In this document: positions 55,701 to 64,000 of the stretch, one piece after another
How positions within the stretch are numbered: position 1 is the first letter of the stretch
How the letters are laid out: each line of letters opens with the position of its first letter
Source of the DNA: Prevotellaceae bacterium
GTDB lineage: Bacteria; Bacteroidota; Bacteroidia; Bacteroidales; UBA932
Assembly: GCA_031258195.1 (NCBI GenBank)
Contig: JAIRNF010000040.1
Coordinates: 51,764 to 115,763, forward strand
DNA length: 64,000 bases
Direction: 5' to 3'
Notes under the pieces: generated by a model
Seen by the model: the letters and a program-made list of their open reading frames with translations, nothing else
What the model was told of the DNA's origin: nothing
The model's database searches: none
Program-made: the position numbers and the translations under genes

Positions 55701-55708
55701 TACTTTTG
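55701..55708 (+). promoter_or_regulatory. -7 box for the bamD operon
   Basis: TACTTTTG lies 33 bp before the bamD ATG. A second TACTTTTG at 55729-55736 has TTTG 20 bp upstream, but it would give an almost leaderless mRNA. Confidence 0.45.
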
Positions 55709-55741
55709 TGTGTTTAAACAACAAGCAATACTTTTGTATTT

Positions 55742-56605
55742 ATGGGTAAAATCAACAAGCTACTTCTACTACTATCATTGTCGATACTAATTTTCGGAGT
55801 ATCGTGCAGTAAATATGAAAAGTTGCTAAAAAGTAGCGATAACGAGGCTAAATACCAAGCCGCATTAAAATACTACGAGAGGGGAAAATACAAAAGGGCT
55901 ACTCCCCTATTTGACGCTTTAGTACTGGCGAATAGAGGTACCCCTCGTGATGACACCACCAACTTTTACATGGCTAAGAGTTACTATCTTGACAAAGATC
56001 CGTTTACAGCAGAGTATTATTTCGGTTCGTTTAAAAACACATTTCCTCGCAGTCCATTTGCCGAAGAAGCCGCTTATCTTCAAGGGGTATGCCTATACGA
56101 TGCATCATATCGTTCCGAGTTAGATCAAACCCCTACACAAAGAACTTTGGCTATTTTTGCCGAATTCAACTATACATACCCCCATTCTGAATGGAAAGAG
56201 GATGTACAGCTAATGACAGACGACTTAGCGAACCGCCTAATTGTGAAAACCTTTAATAGCGGAAAATTTTACTATAAGGTTGAAGATTATAAAGCCGCTA
56301 TAGTAACTCTAAAGAACAGCTTAAAGGATTACCCCGATAGCCAATATAGAGAAGAAGCCCTGTATCTTATTTTACGTTCGAATTATTTGTACGCCTCTAA
56401 CAGCATTCGTGATAAGCAACTTGAGCGCTATCAGCAAACGGTAGATGAATACTTCAACTTTATAAGCGAATACCCTGAGTCTAAATATGTAAAATCTGCA
56501 AAAGATATGTACGATAAAGCCCTTGAAGGTATAAGCGCCGACAGAGGTAAAATAACTCGCAAAGAATACAAAGAAGAAAAAGAAATAGAAAAAAGTTTAG
56601 AATAA
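55742..56605 (+). CDS. bamD: Outer membrane assembly lipoprotein BamD
   Basis: 287 residues with a lipoprotein signal (LSILIFGVSCSKYEK) and five TPR-like repeats, for example AALKYYERGKYKRATPLFDAL, FPRSPFAEEAAYLQGVCLYDA and YPDSQYREEALYLILRSNY. BamD works with BamA to insert beta-barrels into the outer membrane. It is followed 10 bp later by rpoZ, a conserved Bacteroidota order. Confidence 0.93.
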   Translation: MGKINKLLLLLSLSILIFGVSCSKYEKLLKSSDNEAKYQAALKYYERGKYKRATPLFDALVLANRGTPRDDTTNFYMAKSYYLDKDPFTAEYYFGSFKNTFPRSPFAEEAAYLQGVCLYDASYRSELDQTPTQRTLAIFAEFNYTYPHSEWKEDVQLMTDDLANRLIVKTFNSGKFYYKVEDYKAAIVTLKNSLKDYPDSQYREEALYLILRSNYLYASNSIRDKQLERYQQTVDEYFNFISEYPESKYVKSAKDMYDKALEGISADRGKITRKEYKEEKEIEKSLE

Positions 56606-56615
56606 TTGATATAAC

Positions 56616-56942
56616 ATGGAAATTAAAAAATCAACTCCAACAAACACTACAACAAGAAACATTACTCAGCTGGCTCAACCAACCGGTAATATTTACGAGT
56701 CGGCAATGATTATTGCTAAGCGTGCAAACCAGATTGCAGCAGAAATGAAGCAAGAGCTTAACCGTAAGCTTGAGGAGTTTGCCAACTATACCGATAACTT
56801 GGAGGAAGTGTTTGAAAACCGCGAGCAAATTGAAATATCTAAGTACTACGAGCGCATGCCTAAGCCTACGCTTATAGCTATAGATGAGTTCTTAAACAAC
56901 AAGATATACTACAGAAAAGCAGAAAGTAATACGGCTAAGTAA
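56616..56942 (+). CDS. rpoZ: RNA polymerase omega subunit (Bacteroidota type)
   Basis: 108 residues. The sequence is weakly like proteobacterial omega but matches the Bacteroidota form: NIYESAMIIAKRANQIAAEMKQEL and KPTLIAIDEFLNNKIYY. Context between bamD and coaBC supports it. It stabilises RNA polymerase. Confidence 0.85.
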   Translation: MEIKKSTPTNTTTRNITQLAQPTGNIYESAMIIAKRANQIAAEMKQELNRKLEEFANYTDNLEEVFENREQIEISKYYERMPKPTLIAIDEFLNNKIYYRKAESNTAK

Positions 56943-56953
56943 TGCCATAAGCT

Positions 56954-58153
56954 ATGCTGAAAGGGAAAAAGATTGTAGTAGGAATTACCGGAAGTATAGC
57001 AGCTTATAAGGCTGCTATACTTGTAAGATTGCTAGTGAAAGAAGGAGCGGACGTTAAAGTAATAATGACTGCGCTTGCCAAAGAGTTTATTACGCCCCTT
57101 ACCATGGCAACGCTTTCTAAGCATCCTATTATGGTTGATTTTTATAACCCCGAAAATGGCGACTGGAATAGCCATGTAGAAACCGGAATATGGGCAGATG
57201 CTTACCTTATAGCGCCCGCAACGGCTAATACTATGGCTAAAATGGCTAACGGTGTTGCCGATAACTTACTTCTTACAACATATCTTTCTGCCAGATGCCC
57301 TGTATTTGTAGCTCCTGCCATGGATTTAGATATGTATCAGCACCCTGCAACTCAGCGTAACATAGAGGTATTACGAACTATTGGTAATCAAATCATAGAG
57401 CCGGAGGAAGGCGAACTTGCCAGCGGTCTTAGCGGCAAAGGACGCATGGCAGAGCCCGAGCATATTGTTACCGCCCTGATACGTTACTTTTCGTACAAAG
57501 AAAGCTTAGCAGGAAAAACATTTATGGTTACAGCCGGTCCCACCCACGAGTCCATAGATCCTGTACGATTTATAGGCAACCATTCTTCAGGAAAGATGGG
57601 ATACGCATTGGCGGAAGAGTTGGCATCAAGAAGCGCAAACGTAATACTAGTAAGTGGTCCGACAAATCTGCATACGCATAATAATCGAATTAAACGAATT
57701 AATGTAACAGCTGCCGCCGAAATGTATGCAGCCTGCATAGAAAATTTTCCCTCAACAGATGGTGCAATAATGACCGCTGCCGTTGCAGATTTTACTACAG
57801 CGCAAGTTTCTGATTCTAAAATAAAACGGCAAGGAAATAGGCTCACGTTAGAGCTGGTTCCAACCAAGGATATCGCCGCAGAGCTTGGCAAAATAAAGAA
57901 AGAAAAACAGATTTTTGTTGGTTTTGCTCTTGAAAACGAACATGAGCTTGAGAATGCCAGAAAAAAGTTGCTGAATAAAAATCTCGACTTTATTGTACTA
58001 AATTCACTGCAAGATAAAGGTGCCGGATTCAATGTTAGTACAAATAAAATTACTATTATTGACAAGAAAAATCAAGAACCTCAAGTATTCAGGCTAAAAT
58101 CTAAACAAGAGGTTGCTAAAGATATTATTAATAAGCTAGAGTTGTACTTATAG
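56954..58153 (+). CDS. coaBC: Bifunctional CoaBC (PPC decarboxylase / PPC synthetase)
   Basis: 399 residues. The N-terminal flavoprotein decarboxylase has GITGSIAAYKAAILVRLL, APATANTMAKMANG and PAMDLDMYQHPA (catalytic region). The C-terminal synthetase begins FMVTAGPTHESIDPVRFIGNHSSGKMG. Together these make 4'-phosphopantetheine in coenzyme A synthesis. Confidence 0.95.
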   Translation: MLKGKKIVVGITGSIAAYKAAILVRLLVKEGADVKVIMTALAKEFITPLTMATLSKHPIMVDFYNPENGDWNSHVETGIWADAYLIAPATANTMAKMANGVADNLLLTTYLSARCPVFVAPAMDLDMYQHPATQRNIEVLRTIGNQIIEPEEGELASGLSGKGRMAEPEHIVTALIRYFSYKESLAGKTFMVTAGPTHESIDPVRFIGNHSSGKMGYALAEELASRSANVILVSGPTNLHTHNNRIKRINVTAAAEMYAACIENFPSTDGAIMTAAVADFTTAQVSDSKIKRQGNRLTLELVPTKDIAAELGKIKKEKQIFVGFALENEHELENARKKLLNKNLDFIVLNSLQDKGAGFNVSTNKITIIDKKNQEPQVFRLKSKQEVAKDIINKLELYL

Positions 58154-58173
58154 CTACCACAAACCATAACGCC

Positions 58174-59094
58174 ATGAGGACTTTTGTTGCCATCTTAGTA
58201 TGTTTACTACTCGGCCAAAACGTAAATGCGCAGGAACTCCTTGCAAGCGTAAACGTATCCACCCCTCGCATACAAGGAACAAACCGAACGATTTATACAG
58301 CAATGCAAAAGTCGTTGTATGAATTTTTGGTTAATACCCGCTGGACAAATCGAGTGTATGCTCCAGAAGAGCGCATTGAGTGTTCTTTTCTGCTGAATAT
58401 TACGGAAGAAGTCAGCTCGGGAGAATTTAAAGCAACGCTTCAAATACAAGCACAGCGCCCTGTTTATGGCAGTACCTACAACTCGGTTTTACTGAACTAT
58501 GTCGACAACGATATACGTTTTAAGTTTAACGAGTTTGATGTTTTAGAGTACAACCCTAACAATAGAACGTCTAACTTGGTAGCAATATTCGCATACTATG
58601 CCTATATAGTTATTGGTTTAGACGATGATTCGTTCTCTCTACGTGGTGGTACAGAAGCGTTTAAGGCAGCACAAAAAATTGTTGTTGACTCTCAATCCGA
58701 TCCGAACGAAGGCTGGAAACCATATGAGAGCAACAATCATAGAAACCGCTATTGGATGATTGAAGATATGCTTAGTAGCCGATATAGCCATATACGCTCT
58801 GCTAACTATAAATACCATCGTTTAGGGCTTGATCGGATGTCTGAACGTGTTAGCGAAGGTCGAGAACAAGTTTATCAAGCACTCTTAGATATACAACGTA
58901 TTTACAGAGAGAGACCCGACCCCTATTTACTGCTTAACAGAATGTTTTTTGATACTAAAGCCGATGAGATTATTAATATCTTTTCTGTTGCGCCTAACAT
59001 CGATAAAGCCAACGTCCTTCAAGTGCTTGTAGAAATTGATAAAGGAAACGAACAAAAGTATCAGAAAATTAAAGAATCAACAGCAGAATTTTAG
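58174..59094 (+). CDS. DUF4835 family secreted protein
   Basis: 306 residues with a signal peptide (VAILVCLLLGQNVNAQ). DUF4835 proteins are Bacteroidota-specific and lie between coaBC and recN in many genomes. Visible features include LQIQAQRPVYGSTYNS and FAYYAYIVIGLDDDSFS. The function is unknown. The recN ATG follows 7 bp after its stop. Confidence 0.87.
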   Translation: MRTFVAILVCLLLGQNVNAQELLASVNVSTPRIQGTNRTIYTAMQKSLYEFLVNTRWTNRVYAPEERIECSFLLNITEEVSSGEFKATLQIQAQRPVYGSTYNSVLLNYVDNDIRFKFNEFDVLEYNPNNRTSNLVAIFAYYAYIVIGLDDDSFSLRGGTEAFKAAQKIVVDSQSDPNEGWKPYESNNHRNRYWMIEDMLSSRYSHIRSANYKYHRLGLDRMSERVSEGREQVYQALLDIQRIYRERPDPYLLLNRMFFDTKADEIINIFSVAPNIDKANVLQVLVEIDKGNEQKYQKIKESTAEF

Positions 59095-59101
59095 CCACCC
59101 T

Positions 59102-60760
59102 ATGCTTCGCTCTGTATCCATAGAGAATTATGCTCTAATTGATAAGCTAAATATTGAGTTCGATAAGGGATTAAGTATTATTACCGGCGAAACCGGTGCC
59201 GGTAAGTCTATTCTACTTGGCGCGCTATCACTTATTTTGGGGCAGCGAGCCGATACCTCCAGCCTAAAGGATAAGGAAAAAAGTTGCGTTGTAGAAGGTA
59301 TATTTTCTATCGAAGGGTATGGCTTAGAACCTCTTTTCGCTGAAAATGATCTAGACTACGATGCCAACTCAACCTTTCGGCGTATTATAAACCCCAACGG
59401 AAAATCGAGGGCATTTATTAACGATATTCCTGTTACGCTATCCGTGCTTAAAGAGATTACCGATAAACTAATAGATATTCACTCGCAACATCAGAATCTA
59501 CTGATTGCGAACACCGGTTTTCAGCTGTGGATTGTCGATCTGCTAGCCGACAATACCGAGCTGCTGAAAACTTATAAAGATGTTTATAGTTCCTATAAAA
59601 GAACTATAGCATCTCTTAACGGGCTAAGGCAACAACACGAACAGTCAAAAGCAGATTATGACTACCTCTTATTCCAGCTTAACCAGCTGGAAGAGGTAAA
59701 GTTGCAAGAAAACGAACAGGGAAAGCTAGAAGTTGAGCTAAAGCTACTAACACACGCGGAAGAAATAAAATCGGGCTATAGTAGAGCTGCCGCAATACTT
59801 GCTAGTGACGAAATGGGCGTAAGCCAGCTTTTGCACGAAACAACTCAAACCATACATAGGCTCATACCCCTTTCGCCAAATGCCGAAGAGCTGGCTAAAA
59901 GAGTCGAATCCACCCGAATAGAGATACAAGATATTGCAAATGAAGTTGAACGGTTAGAAGAAGCCATAACCTTCTCTCCAGAGCGGCAAGCCGCTGTTGA
60001 AGAACGACTAGATACCATCTATAGCCTAGAACAAAAACATAGGGTTAGCAGCGTTCGAGAGCTGCTAGAGCTTAGAGACTCTTTACAAGAAAAGATCAAT
60101 GCTATAGTTAGCTTCGACGAACAGCTGGAAACACTGGAAAAAGAAAAGCGGCAAAAAGAAGAAGTGGTATGCCGTTTGGCGAATCAGCTGACAGAAAAAC
60201 GTAAAAAAGTTTTACCAGAAGTAGAAAGCCGTATTATTGAAATGCTGCGCACGCTCGGAATTCCAAATGCTACGTTTAAAACAGTATATTCTGAGCTAGA
60301 TAGCCACACACAATCAGGAAGTTCAAGTATATCATTTCTGTTCTCTGCTAATAAAGAAGTTGCTCCGCAGGATATTTCCAGAGTGGCATCGGGAGGTGAA
60401 ATGTCGCGACTTATGCTTAGCTTAAAGTCGTTGGTAGCGCAAAGTGGTAAACTGCCTACCATCATTTTCGACGAAATAGACACAGGTATTTCAGGAGAGG
60501 TTGCCGATAAAATGGGACAGCTCATAAGCCAGTTGGCACAAAAAAATCAGGTAATAAATATTACTCACCTACCGCAGGTGGCAAGTAAAGGGAATGCTCA
60601 CTATGTAGTGTATAAAGAAGATTCGGCAAGCTCTACTCGAACACGCATCCGTAAGTTAAACGATGAAGAGCGCGTTATGGAAATAGCCAAAATGCTCAGC
60701 GGAAGCAGCGTTACCGAAGCCGCGATAAACAATGCCCGTGTTCTCCTAGAAAAACTTTAA
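59102..60760 (+). CDS. recN: DNA repair protein RecN
   Basis: 552 residues of SMC-like layout. The start at 59102 gives MLRSVSIENYALIDKLNIEF, the family N-terminus; a longer frame back to 59036 lies inside the DUF4835 gene. Walker A GETGAGKSILLGAL is near residue 35, a long coiled coil spans about 160-390, then signature ISRVASGGEMSRLML and Walker B IIFDEIDTGISG. It helps double-strand break repair. Confidence 0.95.
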   Translation: MLRSVSIENYALIDKLNIEFDKGLSIITGETGAGKSILLGALSLILGQRADTSSLKDKEKSCVVEGIFSIEGYGLEPLFAENDLDYDANSTFRRIINPNGKSRAFINDIPVTLSVLKEITDKLIDIHSQHQNLLIANTGFQLWIVDLLADNTELLKTYKDVYSSYKRTIASLNGLRQQHEQSKADYDYLLFQLNQLEEVKLQENEQGKLEVELKLLTHAEEIKSGYSRAAAILASDEMGVSQLLHETTQTIHRLIPLSPNAEELAKRVESTRIEIQDIANEVERLEEAITFSPERQAAVEERLDTIYSLEQKHRVSSVRELLELRDSLQEKINAIVSFDEQLETLEKEKRQKEEVVCRLANQLTEKRKKVLPEVESRIIEMLRTLGIPNATFKTVYSELDSHTQSGSSSISFLFSANKEVAPQDISRVASGGEMSRLMLSLKSLVAQSGKLPTIIFDEIDTGISGEVADKMGQLISQLAQKNQVINITHLPQVASKGNAHYVVYKEDSASSTRTRIRKLNDEERVMEIAKMLSGSSVTEAAINNARVLLEKL

Positions 60761-60832
60761 TTCCACATCTATTATAGAAAATATCTTACTAAAAATAAAA
60801 GAAGTTAAGTACTGCCGATAAGCTTTACAAAA

Positions 60833-61695
60833 CTATTTTTTTATTAAAGCTTTATTTTTTACAGTAACCCTGCTACTATAAAGGGAGTAGCCTGATTGTA
60901 GGGTAATATCTGTTAATGGGATATCAGAAAACTCTACATGTAACTCTTTATTAATTACAACTCCATCATCTATCAAAGCAAAAATATCAATCATCGTAAA
61001 GTTAACAATTCCCGATATTTTAGAATTTTCAATTTTGGTAATCTCAATTGCTCTGGGAAAATCCTCATCTACCCACCAATCTCCGAACTCTTCATCTTCA
61101 TTTACAGGAATAAAGTTTTTTTCGAAATAATTTATATCGTAGTTACCATCTACACCTAAACTAATCCAAACATCATAAATACCAACAGTATTACCTACCA
61201 ATTTAAAATCTAAATAGGGGTATTGCTTACCTTCTTTATTATAATCAGTACTATATAGCTTTACGGCAATAGCAGGGTCGTCCTCGTCATTATCAATATA
61301 TGCAAAACTAGAAACCGCATCCCAAGTTTCTGTACCAAAAGTAGCTGTTGCCGCTAGAGCGTTGTAAAAGCCTCTCCATCTACCCATTCGCTATACAGCT
61401 CATCCTTTTTTGCTCTGATCTTCCATGTGTATTTTGTCCCCATTTCCAACTCATCTAGCTCATAGTTTGTAGCCGTTACCGAAGATGTTTCAGCATCGTT
61501 AATTTGGATTTCATATGAATTAGCATCGTTATTAGCAGTCCAAGATAAAGTAGCAGACGTTGCAGTAACATCGCTAACCTTTAGCTCTGTTGGAACTTTA
61601 GGCGACGAAGAATTGTCGTCATCACTACACGATGTGAGTCCTGTAAATCCGACAAGCAATAAGCTTAAGGTAAGTAATTTAAAATAAATTTTCAT
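60833..61695 (-). pseudogene. Broken lipoprotein with fibronectin type III domain
   Basis: The N-terminal part has a lipoprotein signal (LLLVGFTGLTSCSDDD) and an FN3 domain (VTATSATLSWTANNDANSY, TKYTWKIRAKK). A two-base extra unit in CTCT (plus 61355-61358) then ends the frame at GEAFTTL. The adjacent frame continues as AATATFGTETWDAVSS for about 170 residues of beta-rich sequence. The restored protein of about 280 residues has no recognised second domain. Role unknown. Confidence 0.75.
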
Positions 61696-61741
61696 GGTTA
61701 CTAATTTTAAGGTTATTAATAGCTTTTATAATGGTTCGTTG

Positions 61742-62848
61742 TTACTTTAACCAGCCCGCTTTTTCAAATATCTGATCCATTGCCTCTACAGTAACTTCGC
61801 GGTCTTTATCGTTACGATTGGCAAATACTAAGTAGAAAAGGTCTTTATCGGGGAAACGTCCGGCAAAAATCTGATATCCGCCATTATCTCCTGTATGGTA
61901 AACTTTCTTAGGACGATCGGGACGCTCTTCTATAAACCAGCCGTAGCCGTATTGAGTATAAGGTATATCTGTATCAATTTTTCCGGAATGCGCTTCTTCT
62001 TTCATTTTTTCGCTAAACAGCAAGTTGTTTTTCAAGGCTCTATCCCACATAACAAACTCTTCGGGCGAGGTATAGATTCCGCCGTCTGCCTTAGTTCTAA
62101 AAAAAGATTCTTCGCCATAGTCGTACTCCGTCCAAACGGTATCGTTCGCCCTCCTCAAGTATCCATGGGACATGCGAGGAATTTGCTTGTCCGGCTCAAA
62201 ATAAGTAGCCTCCGCCATTCCAACCGGAGTAAATATGCGGTTACGCATAAAATCATCGAACTGTTCTCCCGATGCCTGTTCAATAATCCATAGCATTATC
62301 TGATATGTAGGGTTCATATACTCATACTGTGTACCCGGCTCAAAGTTCAACTTATCCAGCTCTACCAGATAGCTGGCAGATTCTTCGTCGTTAGCCGTAA
62401 GCACAAACTCTCTGTCTAATCGTGGTCTGGCATCCGGAATGCCCGAGGTATGCGAAAGCAAATGACGTAGAGTAATCTGCTTATAAAAATCGGCTTTATA
62501 TTCGGGAAAGTACTTGCTCACAGGGTCGTCTAACGATATTTTTCCTTCTTTGGCAAGCATAAACAGCGCTACAGCAGAGAATTGCTTTGATACTGATGCG
62601 ATATTAAAGAATGTGCGCCCGCTAATTGGTTCGTTCGTATCCATTCTTGCCATGCCAAATCCTTTATTATAAATAATAGTATCGTTTTTTACAATAATTA
62701 CGGCTGCCCCCGGTTCGTTGGCAGGATAAAGCGATGTAAACAACGAATCAATTTGCGTAAATACGACATCATCACCTGACGGACGATTGCCGCACGAGCT
62801 TAAAAGCACAATAGGTAGTAGCATAGGTAAAATAATTTTGTTTTTCAT
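61742..62848 (-). CDS. Serine beta-lactamase-like lipoprotein (class C / PBP4-type hydrolase)
   Basis: About 368 residues from the ATG at 62848, which gives a lipoprotein signal (LLPIVLLSSCGNR); a longer frame to 62923 adds a non-signal stretch and is less likely. Active-site motifs are SVSKQFSA (Ser-x-x-Lys), YEYMNPTY (Tyr-x-Asn) and VYHTGDNGGY (His-Thr-Gly). Members are beta-lactamases, D-peptidases or esterases; which applies here is open. Confidence 0.88.
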   Translation of the reverse strand: MKNKIILPMLLPIVLLSSCGNRPSGDDVVFTQIDSLFTSLYPANEPGAAVIIVKNDTIIYNKGFGMARMDTNEPISGRTFFNIASVSKQFSAVALFMLAKEGKISLDDPVSKYFPEYKADFYKQITLRHLLSHTSGIPDARPRLDREFVLTANDEESASYLVELDKLNFEPGTQYEYMNPTYQIMLWIIEQASGEQFDDFMRNRIFTPVGMAEATYFEPDKQIPRMSHGYLRRANDTVWTEYDYGEESFFRTKADGGIYTSPEEFVMWDRALKNNLLFSEKMKEEAHSGKIDTDIPYTQYGYGWFIEERPDRPKKVYHTGDNGGYQIFAGRFPDKDLFYLVFANRNDKDREVTVEAMDQIFEKAGWLK

Positions 62849-62988
62849 GGTAGCCATTTTAGCGTTTGGTATCGGTAAAATTAACATTTTATATCGAATA
62901 TGCACAGCAGCTATGTTCTCCACATGCGATTTAATTTTTTTTGTATATTTAAATCGAAAATAGAAAGTAAACCTACCATTAATAGCTT

Positions 62989-64000
62989 ATGAAACGAGAC
63001 GGATTCGGCACACGCATAGGTGCACTGCTTGCTCTTGTTGGCTCAGCAGTGGGGCTTGGAAACCTTTGGAAGTTCCCATATATGGCGGGGAAAAATGGCG
63101 GAGCCGCTTTTATATTGCTCTACATTGGTTTTATGTTTTTACTCTGCCTGCCTCTAATGCTGTCCGAGTTCATTATCGGACGACGATCACAGGTTAACGC
63201 TGTTGGTGCATTTCGTAAGCTGGCTCCCAATACTAAATGGTATTTTACAGGAATTATAGGCACAATCACAGCTTTTATCATTCTCTCATTTTACAGTGTG
63301 GTAGGCGGGTGGGCTATTGAATACTTAGTCGGATATCTTACCAACAGATTCTCAAATACTGCAGATATTGGTGCCCATTTCGATACATTTACTCAATCTC
63401 CCGTTAAACCGATTTTATATCACATTATATTTTTAGCGGTAACTGTAGTTATTCTTTGGACTGGTGTAAAGAACGGTATAGAACGCTATTCTAAAATTCT
63501 TCTGCCGCTTCTTTTTATAATGATTATTGGTTTGGCAATATACTCGCTTTACCTACCGGGATCAGGTAAAGGTGTACAGTTTATGCTAATGCCGAACTTA
63601 TCGGATATAACACCAAGTGTTATACTCGCCGCTTTAGGACAAGGGCTATTTTCGCTCAGCCTTGGAATGGGGACGGTTATTACTTACAGCTCTTATATGG
63701 GACGGCGTGAGAATCTGACTAAAATGGCTATCATAACCATAGTAATGGACTTGGCATTTGCCCTAATTGCCGGGTTTGTTATTCTACCTGCTGTATTTTC
63801 GTTTGGCTTCCAACCGGATGAGGGACCGGGGCTACTGTTTATTATCCTCCCTAAAGTATTTGCAGCAATGCCCTTGGGACATATTTTTGCCATTATCTTT
63901 TTTGCCGTACTTATTATCGCTGCGCTTACATCGGCAATATCTCTTCTCGAAGTTATTACCGCTTACCTGACAGAAGAAAAAAAGATGACAAGAAAAAAAT
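62989..64000 (+). CDS. Sodium-dependent (SNF/NSS family) transporter, 3' truncated by window edge
   Basis: At least 337 residues, open to the last base. The N-terminus has the NSS signature GALLALVGSAVGLGNLWKFPY with the unwound helix 1 and sodium site, then GGAAFILLYIGFMFLLCLPLM. LeuT-fold members import amino acids or osmolytes with sodium. The substrate is not predictable. It is divergent from the lactamase-like gene. Confidence 0.92.
   Translation, partial: MKRDGFGTRIGALLALVGSAVGLGNLWKFPYMAGKNGGAAFILLYIGFMFLLCLPLMLSEFIIGRRSQVNAVGAFRKLAPNTKWYFTGIIGTITAFIILSFYSVVGGWAIEYLVGYLTNRFSNTADIGAHFDTFTQSPVKPILYHIIFLAVTVVILWTGVKNGIERYSKILLPLLFIMIIGLAIYSLYLPGSGKGVQFMLMPNLSDITPSVILAALGQGLFSLSLGMGTVITYSSYMGRRENLTKMAIITIVMDLAFALIAGFVILPAVFSFGFQPDEGPGLLFIILPKVFAAMPLGHIFAIIFFAVLIIAALTSAISLLEVITAYLTEEKKMTRKK

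Noticed and set aside
10081..61695. Programmed ribosomal frameshifting as an explanation of the split genes
   Set aside because: Genes have up to five lesions, some are in-frame stops, and the shifts are in both directions without slippery-site-plus-structure motifs that I can see.

Overview
The window looks like a chromosomal segment of a Bacteroidales bacterium (phylum Bacteroidota). The signs are repeated -7 boxes of the form TAnnTTTG (TACCTTTG, TATCTTTG, TACTTTTG) in place of a sigma70 -10, many lipoproteins, PorP/SprF and a type B C-terminal sorting domain (type IX secretion), DUF4492 ahead of cydA, DUF4835/DUF4836/DUF3127 proteins, and the order bamD-rpoZ-coaBC-DUF4835-recN. By eye the GC content is about 40%. 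I see no insertion sequence, prophage, CRISPR array or rRNA operon. Genus and species cannot be decided from this sequence.

Layout. 1-8.3 kb: end of an ABC-F ATPase, a SlyD-like FKBP with a Cys/His tail, PBP1C, an isoaspartyl peptidase, a NhaP2-type antiporter and PorP/SprF. 8.6-12.7 kb: PepD and a broken secreted subtilase. 12.7-16.1 kb: cytochrome bd operon (DUF4492, cydA, cydB, a CydX-like microprotein). 16.2-19.6 kb: M19 dipeptidase, PurS, an OmpA lipoprotein and a candidate 6S-like RNA. 19.5-25.8 kb: rplU-rpmA, serS, DUF4836 lipoprotein, ABC ATPase, permease, ruvC. 25.8-27.9 kb: small lipoprotein and a broken MACPF lipoprotein. 28.1-36.2 kb: nrnA, four FKBP-type isomerases and a cyclophilin around an agmatinase-type ureohydrolase and nhaA, then DUF3127 and a glycosyltransferase. 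36.3-42.7 kb: AddA-like helicase-nuclease, RRM protein, nitronate monooxygenase, dGTPase. 42.7-46.3 kb: broken C39 peptidase/ABC exporter with its HlyD adaptor. 46.6-49.2 kb: candidate small RNA, fabI, nitroreductase, pyrophosphatase, tRNA-Val(TAC). 49.3-55.5 kb: broken histidine phosphatase, amidase, OmpA lipoprotein, NAGPA-type glycosidase, broken M56 sensor with an intact BlaI-type repressor. 55.7-64 kb: bamD, rpoZ, coaBC, DUF4835, recN, broken FN3 lipoprotein, serine beta-lactamase-like lipoprotein, and the start of a sodium symporter.

The most striking pattern is where the damage sits. Seven genes (secreted subtilase, MACPF protein, HlyD adaptor, C39 exporter, M56 sensor, histidine phosphatase, FN3 lipoprotein) carry about 18 frameshifts or in-frame stops by my reading. 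Most of the frameshifts lie in homopolymer or dinucleotide runs. About 50 other genes carry none that I can see. Most of the broken genes act outside the cytoplasm or in competition, while the core information, envelope-assembly and energy genes are intact. I read this as real decay of an antagonism/secretion repertoire, with phase variation or sequencing error as alternatives.

A second layer is a family of intergenic inverted repeats with arms starting GTCAT (eleven elements plus two half copies), mostly at convergent or 3' gene ends. A third is two unannotated RNA candidates: a rod-like RNA at about 18.74-18.91 kb, and an approximately 80-nt promoter-to-terminator unit at about 46.61-46.69 kb.
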